DNA of 64,000 bases. It comes from Methylotenera mobilis JLW8 (GTDB lineage Bacteria; Pseudomonadota; Gammaproteobacteria; Burkholderiales; Methylophilaceae). Both the position numbers and the translations under genes were made by a program. The notes below the pieces were generated by a model. It did no database searches and was not told the DNA's origin. It saw only the letters and a list, made by a program, of their open reading frames with translations. The stretch covers positions 2,232,001 to 2,296,000 of the forward strand of contig NC_012968.1 in the NCBI RefSeq assembly GCF_000023705.1. The letters run 5' to 3'. Of this stretch, positions 54,922 to 64,000 are shown one piece after another (position 1 is the stretch's first letter; each line of letters starts with the position of its first letter).

Positions 54922-55085
54922 CAGTTAATTTCGACTAAATTAGTAGGGTATTTTTATTTCATTATTGATGACGTAGGAAATTCACGAATAAACCTTGTAA
55001 ATACCAAGTGCGCCAAGGGCTAACGCTATGCACAATTTGGGTTTACACGGGAGAAATTGATGCTAGCAGGACTGAGACAGGCAAT

Positions 55086-55115
55086 AAAAAAGGGAGCTAA
55101 CGCTCCCTTTTTTTA
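55086..55115. terminator. Terminator after trhP
   Basis: AAAAGGGAGC-TAAC-GCTCCCTTTT flanked by A and T runs on either side; it serves trhP on the minus strand. Confidence 0.9.
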
Positions 55116-55128
55116 TGATGCTAAACAG

Positions 55129-56478
55129 TTATAGATACTTCACTATCATGGCATTACTTAAATCCGCCGCTGCAATTGGCAGTTTCACATAATAGCCACT
55201 GCCTGAAGCCTCTTGTATCGGCTCACCTTTTTTATTGAATAGGCTTTCCACCACAATATCTTGATTTCCCGTTGGGTGAATCACCTGCAAGCGATCACCC
55301 ACGCCAAATTTATTACGCGCCTCAACATCAGCTAAACCGTTCTCTGCGTCGTAAGCTACTACGTCACCTACATACTGACTGCGGTTAGAGCTAGAGTAGC
55401 CTTGCTTATAATTTTGGTGCTCAGCGGTATGATGGCGCTGATAAAAGCCATCGGTATAGCCGCGATTAGCCAAGTTCTCCAAATCACCCAACAGATTCCA
55501 GTCAAATGGGCGACCAGCCAGCGCATCATCAATTGCTTTACGGTAATTTTGTGCAGTACGCGCTACGTAATAGCGTGACTTAGTGCGGCCTTCAATCTTG
55601 AGCGAATCCACACCCATTTTAATCAAGCGCTCCACATGCTCAATCGCACGCAAATCCTTACTGTTCATGATATACGTGCCGTGCTCATCCTCTTCAATTG
55701 GCAGCAACTCACCCGGACGGCCTTTTTCTTCTATCAGGTAGACTTTATCCGCCAGTGGATGGCGCGGCAGACTGCCACAACCAGATAAGCTGGATTTCTC
55801 CATCTCGGCTTTAAAATCAAACTCATCTAGACGAATCACGCCAGCAGCATCTTCTGCCGCATCATGCACTTTATAATCCCAACGACAGCTATTGGTGCAA
55901 GTGCCTTGATTCGGGTCGCGCTGGTTAAAGTAACCTGAGAGCAGACAACGCCCCGAGTAAGCAATGCATAAAGCGCCATGCACGAAAACTTCCAACTCCA
56001 TATCCGGGCATTGCTGACGAATATCCTCAATTTCATCTAACGATAACTCGCGCGATAGAATCACACGTGTAAGGCCTAGCGCCTGCCAGAACTTCACCGT
56101 GGCATAATTCACCGTATTAGCCTGTACAGAAAGATGCACCGGCACTTCAGGCCACTTCTCACGCACCATCATAATCAGACCTGGGTCAGACATAATCAGC
56201 GCATCAGGACGCATGGCAATCACTGGCGCCATATCTGCCATGTAGGTTTTAATTTTTGCGTTATGCGGTGCAATATTACTCGCCACAAAAAACTTCTTAC
56301 CGCGTGCATGCGCTTCTTTAATGCCAATTTCAAGGTTGGCCATTGTAAAATCATTATTGCGCGCGCGTAAGCTGTAGCGTGGCTGACCTGCATAAACTGC
56401 ATCTGCACCATAATCAAACGCAGTACGCATACGGTCTAAATCGCCGGCGGGGGCTAAAAGTTCAGGTATCTTCATCAT
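55129..56478 (-). CDS. trhP: Prephenate-dependent tRNA uridine(34) hydroxylase TrhP (YegQ, U32 family)
   Basis: 449 aa. The N-terminal U32 domain has PELLAPAGDLDRMRTAFDYGADAVY, HLSVQANTVNYATVKFW and the cysteine group of VHGALCIAYSGRCLLSGY plus GTCTNSCRW. TrhP starts formation of 5-hydroxyuridine at tRNA position 34. The family was formerly annotated as peptidase U32; no protease activity is implied. ATGATG at the start gives two options. Confidence 0.93.
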   Translation of the reverse strand: MMKIPELLAPAGDLDRMRTAFDYGADAVYAGQPRYSLRARNNDFTMANLEIGIKEAHARGKKFFVASNIAPHNAKIKTYMADMAPVIAMRPDALIMSDPGLIMMVREKWPEVPVHLSVQANTVNYATVKFWQALGLTRVILSRELSLDEIEDIRQQCPDMELEVFVHGALCIAYSGRCLLSGYFNQRDPNQGTCTNSCRWDYKVHDAAEDAAGVIRLDEFDFKAEMEKSSLSGCGSLPRHPLADKVYLIEEKGRPGELLPIEEDEHGTYIMNSKDLRAIEHVERLIKMGVDSLKIEGRTKSRYYVARTAQNYRKAIDDALAGRPFDWNLLGDLENLANRGYTDGFYQRHHTAEHQNYKQGYSSSNRSQYVGDVVAYDAENGLADVEARNKFGVGDRLQVIHPTGNQDIVVESLFNKKGEPIQEASGSGYYVKLPIAAADLSNAMIVKYL

Positions 56479-56538
56479 CTTTACTTCACTTAATCTCTTA
56501 AAATCAAAACAACAACGCCATGCGGTGTTATTTTGGCT

Positions 56539-56958
56539 TTATTCACCTATAATTTTCACAAGCACGCGCTTTTTGCGTCTGCCATCAAATTCACCGTAAA
56601 AAATCTGTTCCCATGGGCCAAAATCCAAATCGCCGTTTGTTACAGCAACGACCACTTCACGCCCCATGATTTGGCGCTTCATATGCGCATCTGCGTTATC
56701 TTCACCAGTATCATTATGGCGATAGCTACTGACCGGCTCATGTGGTGCAAGCTTTTCCAGCCACTGCGTGTAATCATGGTGCAGGCCGCGCTCATCATCA
56801 TTGATAAACACACTGGCAGTAATATGCATCGCATTTACCAACACTAAACCTTCACGCACGCCGCTTTCGCGCAGGCATTCGCGAATTTGTTCAGTAATAC
56901 GGATAAATGCCACACGTGTTGGTGGGTTAAACCAGAGTTCTTTACGATAGCTTTTCAT
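56539..56958 (-). CDS. YjbQ-family protein (UPF0047)
   Basis: 139 aa. The family motif is [18 protein letters not shown] and the C-terminal GRREVVV-type region reads [20 protein letters not shown]. Some members have weak thiamine-phosphate synthase activity; the main function is uncertain. The ATG at 56958 has AAGGAA eight bases upstream; a longer in-frame start at 56979 lacks one. It is followed by trhP about 60 bases on. Confidence 0.9.
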   Translation of the reverse strand: MKSYRKELWFNPPTRVAFIRITEQIRECLRESGVREGLVLVNAMHITASVFINDDERGLHHDYTQWLEKLAPHEPVSSYRHNDTGEDNADAHMKRQIMGREVVVAVTNGDLDFGPWEQIFYGEFDGRRKKRVLVKIIGE

Positions 56959-57043
56959 CAAATATTCCTTAGTTTTCAATAGCCTAATTTTAACATTGCA
57001 TTATCCATTTCAGCCAAATAATTTCCACAAAATAAATATGGTC

Positions 57044-57075
57044 AAAAAAAAATGGCCCCACACCGGAGGCCATTT
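57044..57075 (-). terminator. Terminator after the SoxYZ-like carrier gene
   Basis: On the minus strand AAATGGCC-loop-GGCCATTT followed by eight T residues. Confidence 0.88.
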
Positions 57076-57099
57076 CATCACCATGCATAACAGTGAGGT

Positions 57100-57909
57100 T
57101 TATATTTTCACATCATATTGCTGACTAAAGGATTTACCCTCATTATCAGTTGCTACAGCTTGCAGTGCACCGGCTGAGGCTGGGGTAAAGTTAAATTTAA
57201 AATATGGATCTTCCGCTGTGCCGACACCTACATCCACCGTCATTAACGGTTTTCCATCATAAACAAAATCTACTTTATTGATATAAAACGCAGGTACAAA
57301 CCCTTGAGAAACTAGGTCACGCTGCAAACCTGTACGCATAATATGCTTGATATTAAAAGTTGCGGTAGTTGCTGTACCAAACTTGGCTGGCGTCTCTACA
57401 TTCATTTTGATGCGGCCTGCCGCAGCGCGAACTTCTGCCTCGTTATTTTCTACCATACCGCCACAGCCGCCTGCTGCGCGAATCACGCGCGATGCTAAGT
57501 AAAGCTTGCCATCTTCAGTTTCACCCACTAAGCGCACATAGGCATCTGTCTCGAATCTAATCCGTGTTGATAACTGAAAGTCGCCCAGCGCATCAGTCAG
57601 ATGGTAGGTCGCAGTTAGGGGAATCGGGTTTGCATCCACAAACGCATACAGTTTTTTAATCACCACACCATTGGCGGCTGCACGGTCTATGCTGTAGGTA
57701 ACCGGTACCTGAGCACCACTCTCGGCGCGCTTAGGAGCATCAATCTTGATAAAGTCGACCTCTTTCATGTCGCGCTTAGCGAAGAAGGCCTCTTTCATCA
57801 CCCCCCATAATTTAGGGTCAGCCTCTGCGTAAACATTTGTCATAAAAAATAATGACAAACCTAACGCCATCAGCACTTTGAACATCCGCAATTGAAATAG
57901 CATACTCAT
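57100..57909 (-). CDS. Quinoprotein dehydrogenase-associated SoxYZ-like carrier
   Basis: 269 aa. A signal peptide ends in NVYA (about residue 28). A SoxY-like domain with the carrier motif AGGCGG (around residue 150) is followed by a SoxZ-like immunoglobulin-fold domain. SoxY binds sulfur intermediates through this Cys; fused SoxYZ-like proteins occur beside PQQ alcohol dehydrogenases in methylotrophs, where their role is unclear. Here no xoxF, mxaF or sox gene is in the window, so it stands alone. The ATG at 57909 has GGGAG upstream. Confidence 0.88.
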   Translation of the reverse strand: MSMLFQLRMFKVLMALGLSLFFMTNVYAEADPKLWGVMKEAFFAKRDMKEVDFIKIDAPKRAESGAQVPVTYSIDRAAANGVVIKKLYAFVDANPIPLTATYHLTDALGDFQLSTRIRFETDAYVRLVGETEDGKLYLASRVIRAAGGCGGMVENNEAEVRAAAGRIKMNVETPAKFGTATTATFNIKHIMRTGLQRDLVSQGFVPAFYINKVDFVYDGKPLMTVDVGVGTAEDPYFKFNFTPASAGALQAVATDNEGKSFSQQYDVKI

Positions 57910-58041
57910 ATGACACACTCCCAATAAATATCAGATTTCACCACTATATACTTACCACTGCTACATATCACCACCGTAAGACACAACGATTTAGCAGATA
58001 GTTCTAGTTGCGCCGCGCCAGTCGGCACGGTTTAGCAAAAT

Positions 58042-58437
58042 TTATACCGCTTCATTTTCCATATAAAAGAACAACTCAATACCGTTACCCACAGGATCCT
58101 TAAAGTTGATTTGCCTGACGTTTAACACCGGCAAATCGCGTGTGGTGTAATGAACACCACGACTCTGCAAGTGCGCTTCCATTGCTGGCAGATCGGTGCA
58201 GGTAAATGAAATATGATCAATCGTGGTGAGCACATTGGTTAAAGGCTCACCCTCACCGCGATACTCTGCCAGATGCAGCACATGCGTATCACCGATATAC
58301 AGCCAAAACCCTCTACTGGTAAACCCCTCACGCGGCCCGACCGCTAAGCCGAGCACATCACAGTAAAAGTCCTTGAGCTTCAGCATCGTCTCGTAAGGCG
58401 TGCGTAGATTGTAATGATTAAGTTGGGTGACTGGCAT
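58042..58437 (-). CDS. VOC/glyoxalase-superfamily protein
   Basis: 131 aa single VOC module made of two beta-alpha-beta-beta-beta units. Likely metal ligands are His7 (QLNHYNLRT), a His in DHISFTCTD and the Glu in GIELFFYME. Substrate is unknown; members include dioxygenases, isomerases and resistance proteins. It is a single-gene unit. Confidence 0.85.
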   Translation of the reverse strand: MPVTQLNHYNLRTPYETMLKLKDFYCDVLGLAVGPREGFTSRGFWLYIGDTHVLHLAEYRGEGEPLTNVLTTIDHISFTCTDLPAMEAHLQSRGVHYTTRDLPVLNVRQINFKDPVGNGIELFFYMENEAV

Positions 58438-58566
58438 AATATGATTTCAATGAATTGATATAGCAAGCCGATGAGCTCTCGGCAACATTAGTTATGTCTA
58501 CATACTTTAACATTTTTATGAACATCTTTGTGGCATGGCGTAGCTAGCGCCCAAAGCTGCACGGGA

Positions 58567-59094
58567 TTAATCCCCTTCAAACTCGCATAACGAGAAAGGC
58601 ACCAAGCCAGCATCGCTTAAACGCTGAGCGCCACCTAAATCAGGCAAGTTAATCACAAACGCGCAGCCCAACACATCGGCTCCTAACTTTTGCAGCAAAG
58701 CCACTGTCGCCTCCGCCGTGCCACCCGTAGCAATCAGGTCATCCACCAATAACACGCGCTCACCTTGCGCAACAGCATCGGTGTGGATTTCTACGCGATC
58801 AGCGCCGTACTCCAAAGCATAATCATGTCCAATAGTTTCAGCCGGCAGCTTGCCAGATTTACGCACAGGCACAAAACCTACGCCCAATTTATAAGCCAAG
58901 GCTGCGCCAATAATAAAACCGCGCGCTTCTATGCCGGCGATTTTATCTACGTTGTGATTAGCATAATGCTGAGCGAATGCATCTATCACCATGCGAAAGC
59001 CTATCGGGTCTTTCAGTAAGGTAGTGATATCTCGGAATTGAATACCCGGTTTAGGGTAATGAGGGATAGTGCGGATAAGAGTTTTAATAGTCAT
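58567..59094 (-). CDS. apt: Adenine phosphoribosyltransferase
   Basis: 175 aa. Apt salvages adenine to AMP with PRPP. The PRPP-binding motif is VLLVDDLIATGGTAEA, and FRDITTLLKDP plus the GIEARGFIIGAALAY segment are typical. Length matches the family. Confidence 0.96.
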   Translation of the reverse strand: MTIKTLIRTIPHYPKPGIQFRDITTLLKDPIGFRMVIDAFAQHYANHNVDKIAGIEARGFIIGAALAYKLGVGFVPVRKSGKLPAETIGHDYALEYGADRVEIHTDAVAQGERVLLVDDLIATGGTAEATVALLQKLGADVLGCAFVINLPDLGGAQRLSDAGLVPFSLCEFEGD

Positions 59095-59142
59095 GACTGA
59101 GCTATTTAAATGGGCAAATCATTAAAAGGAGAATCGCGTAGC

Positions 59143-59202
59143 GCTAGCTAGAGGCGCACTCGAAGACAGTACGATTAGTACGGCAAGAGTGCGCTAGCTA
59201 GC
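59143..59202. repeat. Large inverted repeat between aspS and apt
   Basis: GCTAGCTA-gag-GCGCACTC and GAGTGCGC-TAGCTAGC pair over 16 bases, leaving a 25-base loop that has its own GTAC/GTAC symmetry. There is no T run, so it is not a typical terminator. It could be a mini-element or a binding site. Confidence 0.6.
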
Positions 59203-59217
59203 ACAAAGCGAGTTATC

Positions 59218-61005
59218 TTAAGCTGCTGGGTTTTGTGAACGAACACGGATGTGCAGCTCACGTAGTTGCTTCTCGTCCACTTCGTTCGGTGCGTTGGTCA
59301 TCAAGCACTGAGCACGTTGTGTTTTCGGGAACGCAATCACATCACGAATAGATTCTGCACCCGCCATCAGCGTTACCAATCGATCTAAACCGAATGCTAA
59401 GCCACCGTGCGGAGGCGCGCCGTATTGCAATGCGTCTAGCAAGAAGCCGAACTTCTCTTGTGCTTCTTCACGGCTGATTTTCAGCGCGTCGAATACTTTA
59501 GACTGCACGTCTTGTTTATGGATACGCACAGAACCGCCACCCACTTCCCAGCCATTTAACACCATGTCGTAGGCTTTAGATAAGCATGCACCTGGGTTAG
59601 AAACCAGCAAGTCTTCGTGACCGTCTTTTGGTGCAGTGAACGGATGGTGTAATGCTACCCAACGGTCGTTCTCTTCGTCGTGTTCAAACATTGGGAAGTC
59701 TACCACCCACAATGGCGCCCAAGCGCGGCCATCCACGTGACCTTTATCGTGACCCACTTTCAAGCGCAATGCACCCAAAGCCTCGTTCACCACTTTAGCT
59801 TTGTCTGCACCAAAGAACACGATGTCGCCATTTTGTGCGCCAGTACGCTCAATCACCGCTTGTAGTGCTGCAACATGAATGTTTTTAACGATCGGGCTTT
59901 GCAAGCCTTCTTCGTTCAGTTTGGTGATGTCGTTGATTTTGATATACGCCAAACCTTTAGCGCCGTAAATTTTAACGAACTCGGTGTACGCATCGATTTC
60001 TGAACGGCTAATTGCTGCACCGTTAGGTACACGTAACGCAGCTACACGACCACCTGCCATATTGGCTGCGCCGGCAAACACTTTAAAGTCTACGTCTTTC
60101 ATCACGTCTGACAGCTCGGTGATTTCTAAAGTCACGCGCATGTCTGGCTTGTCTGAACCGTAACGATTCATGGCTTCAGCAAATGGCATGCGTGGGAATT
60201 TAGCTGGCAGGTCTACGTTTTGTACATTTTTAAGCATTTGGCGGATCATTTCTTCCACCAAATCCATAATGTCATTTTCTTCCATAAACGATGTTTCGAT
60301 ATCCACTTGGGTGAATTCTGGCTGACGGTCAGCACGCAAGTCTTCATCACGGAAACATTTAGTGATTTGGAAGTAACGGTCAAAGCCTGACACCATCAAT
60401 AATTGTTTAAACAATTGTGGTGATTGTGGCAATGCAAAGAACTGGCCATGATGCACACGGCTAGGCACCAGGTAATCACGCGCACCCTCTGGGGTTGAGC
60501 GTGTCAGCATTGGTGTTTCCACCTCAATAAAGCCGTTTACATCCAAGTAGTCACGTAGTGTTTTAGCCACACGGTAACGCAACATCATGTTTTTTTGCAT
60601 CGCAGGACGGCGCAAATCAATATATCTGTGCTCTAAACGCACGGTTTCAGTCAGGTTTTCATCATCCAACATGAATGGTGGCGTAAGTGAAGCGTTTAGC
60701 ACCTCAATCTCGGTCGCTAACATTTCTACTTCACCGGTTGGCAGGTTAGGGTTAACCGTTCCTTCTGGACGTGCGCGCACTTTACATACTACTTTCAGCA
60801 CGAACTCACTACGCACAGTTTCTGCAACTTCAAATGCGCCTTTGGTATCCGGGTCAATTACGATTTGCGCCAAACCTTCACGGTCACGCAAATCGATAAA
60901 AATAACGCCACCGTGGTCACGGCGACGATGCGCCCAACCACATAATGTGACAGTTTGACCAATGTGTTCGCGGTTTAAATGGCCGCAGTAATGTGTACGC
61001 ATCAT
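59218..61005 (-). CDS. aspS: Aspartyl-tRNA synthetase
   Basis: 595 aa class II synthetase: an N-terminal OB-fold anticodon-binding domain ([27 protein letters not shown] quoted in part: [13 protein letters not shown]), motif 2 ([14 protein letters not shown]), a bacterial GAD insertion domain (about 290-420) and motif 3 ([13 protein letters not shown]). Length matches bacterial AspRS. Whether it also charges tRNA-Asn cannot be judged here. Its start abuts the DUF502 gene upstream (3 bases). Confidence 0.97.
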   Translation of the reverse strand: MMRTHYCGHLNREHIGQTVTLCGWAHRRRDHGGVIFIDLRDREGLAQIVIDPDTKGAFEVAETVRSEFVLKVVCKVRARPEGTVNPNLPTGEVEMLATEIEVLNASLTPPFMLDDENLTETVRLEHRYIDLRRPAMQKNMMLRYRVAKTLRDYLDVNGFIEVETPMLTRSTPEGARDYLVPSRVHHGQFFALPQSPQLFKQLLMVSGFDRYFQITKCFRDEDLRADRQPEFTQVDIETSFMEENDIMDLVEEMIRQMLKNVQNVDLPAKFPRMPFAEAMNRYGSDKPDMRVTLEITELSDVMKDVDFKVFAGAANMAGGRVAALRVPNGAAISRSEIDAYTEFVKIYGAKGLAYIKINDITKLNEEGLQSPIVKNIHVAALQAVIERTGAQNGDIVFFGADKAKVVNEALGALRLKVGHDKGHVDGRAWAPLWVVDFPMFEHDEENDRWVALHHPFTAPKDGHEDLLVSNPGACLSKAYDMVLNGWEVGGGSVRIHKQDVQSKVFDALKISREEAQEKFGFLLDALQYGAPPHGGLAFGLDRLVTLMAGAESIRDVIAFPKTQRAQCLMTNAPNEVDEKQLRELHIRVRSQNPAA

Positions 61006-61008
61006 AAT

Positions 61009-61635
61009 TTAATCGTTTGAATATTGAGTTAAAAGTTTTGGAATTTTAGCTACGGGCGCAACCACGCCCATAGAAATAATATATTTAAGTGCTTCGTCTA
61101 CGGTCATGTCCAGCTCTATCACATCCGCCTTAGCCATCATTAAAAAATAACCGCTGGTTGGGTTAGGTGTGGTCGGCACAAACACACTGACATAATCACC
61201 GTGCAAGTGATTCACCACATCACCACCCGGGGTACCGGTTAAGAAGGCAATCGTCCATGCCCCCGTGTGCGGAAACTGCACCAATACCGCCTTACGAAAC
61301 GCATTGCCTGAGTCTGAAAACAGGGTATCAGACACCTGCTTGACGCTAGAGTAAATCGACTTCACCACCGGCAGATGGTTGAGCAACTGCTCCCATAACC
61401 GAATCAGTTGCATGCCAAAGAAATTGGTTGCAATTAAGCCCGTGGTCAACACGATTAGAATAGTTAAAATCGCACCGATACCCGGAATATCACGCCCTAA
61501 AAAAGTATGCGGATGCCAAGCCTCAGGCAACAGCAATAGGCTTTGATCCATCACGCCTATCAGTGACTTGAGCACCCAGATGGTAATCACCAACGGCACC
61601 AACACCAGCAAGCCTGTAATAAAATATTTTTTCAT
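61009..61635 (-). CDS. DUF502 inner-membrane protein
   Basis: 208 aa with two N-terminal membrane helices (about 5-27 and 55-80) and a soluble C-terminal domain (LFSDSGNAFRKAVLVQFPH, VFVPTTPNPTSGYFL). Function unknown. FmdB-DUF502-aspS is a common order in proteobacteria and the genes are nearly contiguous here. Confidence 0.92.
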   Translation of the reverse strand: MKKYFITGLLVLVPLVITIWVLKSLIGVMDQSLLLLPEAWHPHTFLGRDIPGIGAILTILIVLTTGLIATNFFGMQLIRLWEQLLNHLPVVKSIYSSVKQVSDTLFSDSGNAFRKAVLVQFPHTGAWTIAFLTGTPGGDVVNHLHGDYVSVFVPTTPNPTSGYFLMMAKADVIELDMTVDEALKYIISMGVVAPVAKIPKLLTQYSND

Positions 61636-61658
61636 TAGCGTGATTTATTCAGCCGCAA

Positions 61659-61946
61659 CTAGTGACAGGCACAGCCTGTAGCACAAGCGGCAGGCGCCGC
61701 ACTTGGTTCACTAGCAGTCTCAACGGCTGATGAATCAGCAGGTTTAGCCGATTTACTGCTACCACTACCTTTAAAATCGGTGGCATACCAGCCGGTACCG
61801 TTTAACTGAAAGCTCGGCGCTGACAACTGCTTGGAGAAAGTCTCTTTTGCACACTGCGGGCAGGCCTCTACGCTGGCAGCACTCACTTTGCGCATCACCT
61901 CTGCTTTGTGTCCGCAGCTACTACATTGATAATCGTAAATAGGCAT
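61659..61946 (-). CDS. FmdB-type zinc-ribbon protein
   Basis: 95 aa. The zinc ribbon is MPIYDYQCSSCGHKAE with a second CPQC, followed by a Ser/Ala/Lys-rich tail ending in CATGCACH. FmdB-like proteins are putative regulators, originally linked to formamidase and amidase operons; the role here is unknown. It is first in the group with the DUF502 gene and aspS. Confidence 0.9.
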   Translation of the reverse strand: MPIYDYQCSSCGHKAEVMRKVSAASVEACPQCAKETFSKQLSAPSFQLNGTGWYATDFKGSGSSKSAKPADSSAVETASEPSAAPAACATGCACH

Positions 61947-62057
61947 AGAAAATCACCGTTCTTAATACGTTAAATAACCCGCGATTATACCTGAATCCAC
62001 TAGATTTTTATGCCGGTCTAAACCGCCCGAAATTTAAGCTGTAAAGACTACCGCGCC

Positions 62058-63152
62058 TCACTCATCACTATCATCATCTTGCTGATTTTTAAGACGACGC
62101 GCTTTCACGCTCTCAGCCAACATATCCAACAACGGCAAGGTCTCTTCCCAGCCTAAACACGCATCGGTAATCGATTGACCGTAGGTCAATTCGCAGCCTG
62201 GCGCATGGTCCTGACGCCCTGCTTTCAGGTGTGACTCAATCATCAAGCCCATAATACGGTCATCGCCCGCGTGCAACTGCTCTGCCACGTGTGCTGCTAC
62301 TTGCGCTTGCAACTGGTATTGGCGCTGACTATTGGCATGTGAGCAATCAATCATCAATTTAGCATTTAAGCCAGATTGCGCCAGCTCAACCGCCGCCGCC
62401 TCTACACTCGCCGCATCATAGTTAGGGGTTTTACCGCCGCGTAAAATCACGTGGCAATCTTCATTACCCGTAGTAGAAATAATGGCCGAGCGGCCTTCTT
62501 TGGTTACAGACAAAAAGTGGTGCGGACTAGCCGCTGCTTTAATCGCATCTACGGCGATACGGATATTGCCATCGGTACCATTCTTGAAACCAACTGGGCA
62601 AGATAAGCCTGATGCCAACTCGCGATGAATCTGGGATTCTGTCGTGCGTGCACCAATGGCGCCCCAGCTCACCAAGTCTGCCGTATATTGCGGTGTAATC
62701 GTATCCAAAAACTCGGTAGCAGCCGGCAAGCCTAGCTCATTCACCTCTAGCAAGAAGCGACGCGCCAACTCTAAACCAGCATTAATATTAAAGCTGCCAT
62801 CCAGATGCGGATCGTTAATCAGGCCTTTCCAGCCCACCGTGGTGCGTGGTTTTTCAAAATACACACGCATTACAATCAATAGTTCGTTACTGTATTTGTG
62901 GTATTGCTCCAGCAGGCGTTTTGCATACTCGATGCCAGCTGCATAATCATGAATGGAGCACGGCCCTATCACGACTAGCAAACGATCATTGGCACTATGC
63001 AAGATACGGTGGATATCGGCACGGGTTCTCACGATCATATCAGTCGTGGCCGCACTAGGCTCGAGCTTATTCACCAGCACAGACGGCAGCGTCAACTCTT
63101 TGATTTCGATGATGCGCACATCATCAGTAATAATTTTATGGACTGGGCTCAT
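62058..63152 (-). CDS. aroG: 3-deoxy-7-phosphoheptulonate synthase, class I (AroFGH type)
   Basis: 364 aa. It condenses phosphoenolpyruvate with erythrose-4-phosphate, the entry of the shikimate pathway. Motifs include VVIGPCSIHDYAAGIEYAKRL, YFEKPRTTVGWKG, PVGFKNGTDGN and DCSHANS. It is one of the feedback-inhibited class I forms by length and motifs; which aromatic amino acid controls it cannot be told. The symbol is given by family only. Confidence 0.92.
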   Translation of the reverse strand: MSPVHKIITDDVRIIEIKELTLPSVLVNKLEPSAATTDMIVRTRADIHRILHSANDRLLVVIGPCSIHDYAAGIEYAKRLLEQYHKYSNELLIVMRVYFEKPRTTVGWKGLINDPHLDGSFNINAGLELARRFLLEVNELGLPAATEFLDTITPQYTADLVSWGAIGARTTESQIHRELASGLSCPVGFKNGTDGNIRIAVDAIKAAASPHHFLSVTKEGRSAIISTTGNEDCHVILRGGKTPNYDAASVEAAAVELAQSGLNAKLMIDCSHANSQRQYQLQAQVAAHVAEQLHAGDDRIMGLMIESHLKAGRQDHAPGCELTYGQSITDACLGWEETLPLLDMLAESVKARRLKNQQDDDSDE

Positions 63153-63468
63153 TTAGATAACTCATGGGTTGCCGCAAAAAGCATGCAGCAACAAAACTCA
63201 CAAACAACAAAGCCCGTATAGCGCGGGCTTATCAACAGTAAAACGATGGGGGGTTCTCGACAACTGCAGTTCGCTACGGCTTTATCCGTTAGCGCCAGCA
63301 AAATTAACGGCTAATTTTTCGCATTTTCTGCTTTTTTGTCTTTAAAACCAATCGTCTTGTACGATTTTAACACTTTACAGCGCACTTGATACAATTTAGT
63401 GGCTTTAACGCAACCATAGCCGAATCTAGTGCCACCAACCTATAGCCTGCTTGAGTTTTAGCCGTAAA
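63153..63468. other. Intergenic region between the EAL gene and DAHP synthase
   Basis: About 316 bases without a convincing ORF. It contains a GC hairpin on the minus strand at about 63210-63230 (AAGCCCG...CGGGCTT) followed by TTTGTTGTTTG, which may be a weak terminator for the EAL gene or a leader structure of the DAHP synthase gene. Nothing else stands out. Confidence 0.45.
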
Positions 63469-64000
63469 TTAGAGCAATGCTTCAAACGCATCAATTGGCA
63501 CAGGCTCACTAAACAAATAACCTTGATAGTGCATGCAGCCGCTATCTAACAAGATGCCCTGCTGCACTTGCGTTTCCACCCCTTCAGCAATCACGTTCAG
63601 GTTTAGGGTATGCGCCATGGCAATAATCGTGCGCACAATGGCCTGATTGCCGATACTGCTTGCGATATCACGTACAAATGAGCGATCTATCTTCAATTGG
63701 TACAATGGCAACAATCGCAGATACTGCAAGGAGGAATATCCGGTACCAAAGTCATCCAACGAGAATCTGATACCGATATCCTTCAGCGCATTCATGATGG
63801 CAACGGCGTCTTCAATATGATCCAACAGCGCACTCTCGGTTAGCTCCAGCTTCAGCAGCATAGGGTTAATGCCATGCCGTGCAATCGCAGTTGTGACCTG
63901 CTCGACAAAATCCGCCTGGCGGAACTGTTTGGCGCTCACATTCACCGAAAGGGTCAGGCTGCGCGTGCGCTCACTTTGCTCCCAACGTTTTAATTGTGCG
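63469..64000 (-). CDS. EAL-domain protein, C-terminal part (cut by window edge)
   Basis: The open frame runs off the right edge; about 176 residues are visible. It is the C-terminal part of an EAL cyclic-di-GMP phosphodiesterase: LSVNVSAKQF, LELTESALL, DDFGTGYSSLQYLRLLP, KIDRSFVRDI and EGVETQVQQGIL with the catalytic acidic residues present. Many such proteins also carry PAS and GGDEF domains upstream; these would lie outside the window. Confidence 0.92.
   Translation of the reverse strand, partial: AQLKRWEQSERTRSLTLSVNVSAKQFRQADFVEQVTTAIARHGINPMLLKLELTESALLDHIEDAVAIMNALKDIGIRFSLDDFGTGYSSLQYLRLLPLYQLKIDRSFVRDIASSIGNQAIVRTIIAMAHTLNLNVIAEGVETQVQQGILLDSGCMHYQGYLFSEPVPIDAFEALL

Overview
The window looks like chromosomal DNA of a betaproteobacterial methylotroph of the Methylophilaceae, probably Methylotenera or a close relative. 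The pointers are a formaldehyde-activating enzyme (fae), a SoxYZ-like carrier of the kind linked to quinoprotein dehydrogenases, betaproteobacterial gene orders (rpsU-yqeY-dnaG-rpoD; rpsP-rimM-trmD-rplS; ruvC-ruvA-ruvB-ybgC-tolQRAB-pal-cpoB-queE-queC) and moderate GC. The genus is inferred from gene content, not from a search.

Layout. 1-7.2 kb holds a YihY-type membrane protein fused to a cyclic-nucleotide-like domain, a TPR/2-oxoglutarate-oxygenase fusion, a CHASE-GGDEF cyclase, a GAF/HD-GYP protein, a small Cys-rich protein and fae. 7.59-11.56 kb is a 3.9-kb integrase-less island bounded by 47-bp direct copies of the 3' half of tRNA-Ile2(CAU). It carries an HNH nuclease, a beta-CASP metallo-beta-lactamase nuclease, a frameshifted 18-residue-repeat gene and a small unknown ORF. 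11.5-18.6 kb has the tRNA, the macromolecular synthesis operon, tsaD, plsY and folB between two REP-like repeats. 18.8-34 kb is a long minus-strand block of translation, DNA-repair, queuosine and Tol-Pal genes. 34-39.4 kb carries a MarR regulator with a consensus promoter/operator, a SnoaL-like protein, a DMT exporter, a Tim44-like protein, a chromate transporter and a CBS protein.

39.5-54.9 kb is an iron-acquisition region. It contains a TonB-dependent siderophore receptor, a PepSY / PKHD-hydroxylase / FMN-oxidase / cytochrome b561 group, a TolC-MacA-MacB-type exporter, TonB-ExbB-ExbD with HemP, and an operon of small unknown proteins around a Cys-less paralogue of ribosomal protein S4 and a second HemP-like protein. 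Three promoters here (44.70, 52.91 and 54.91 kb) share one design: a Fur-like 19-mer lying over the spacer and the -10 TATCAT.

55-64 kb returns to housekeeping genes: trhP, yjbQ, the SoxYZ-like carrier, a VOC protein, apt, aspS, a DUF502 protein, an FmdB-type zinc ribbon and DAHP synthase. The window ends inside an EAL-domain gene. The least explained parts are the tRNA-Ile island and the S4/HemP/small-protein iron operon.
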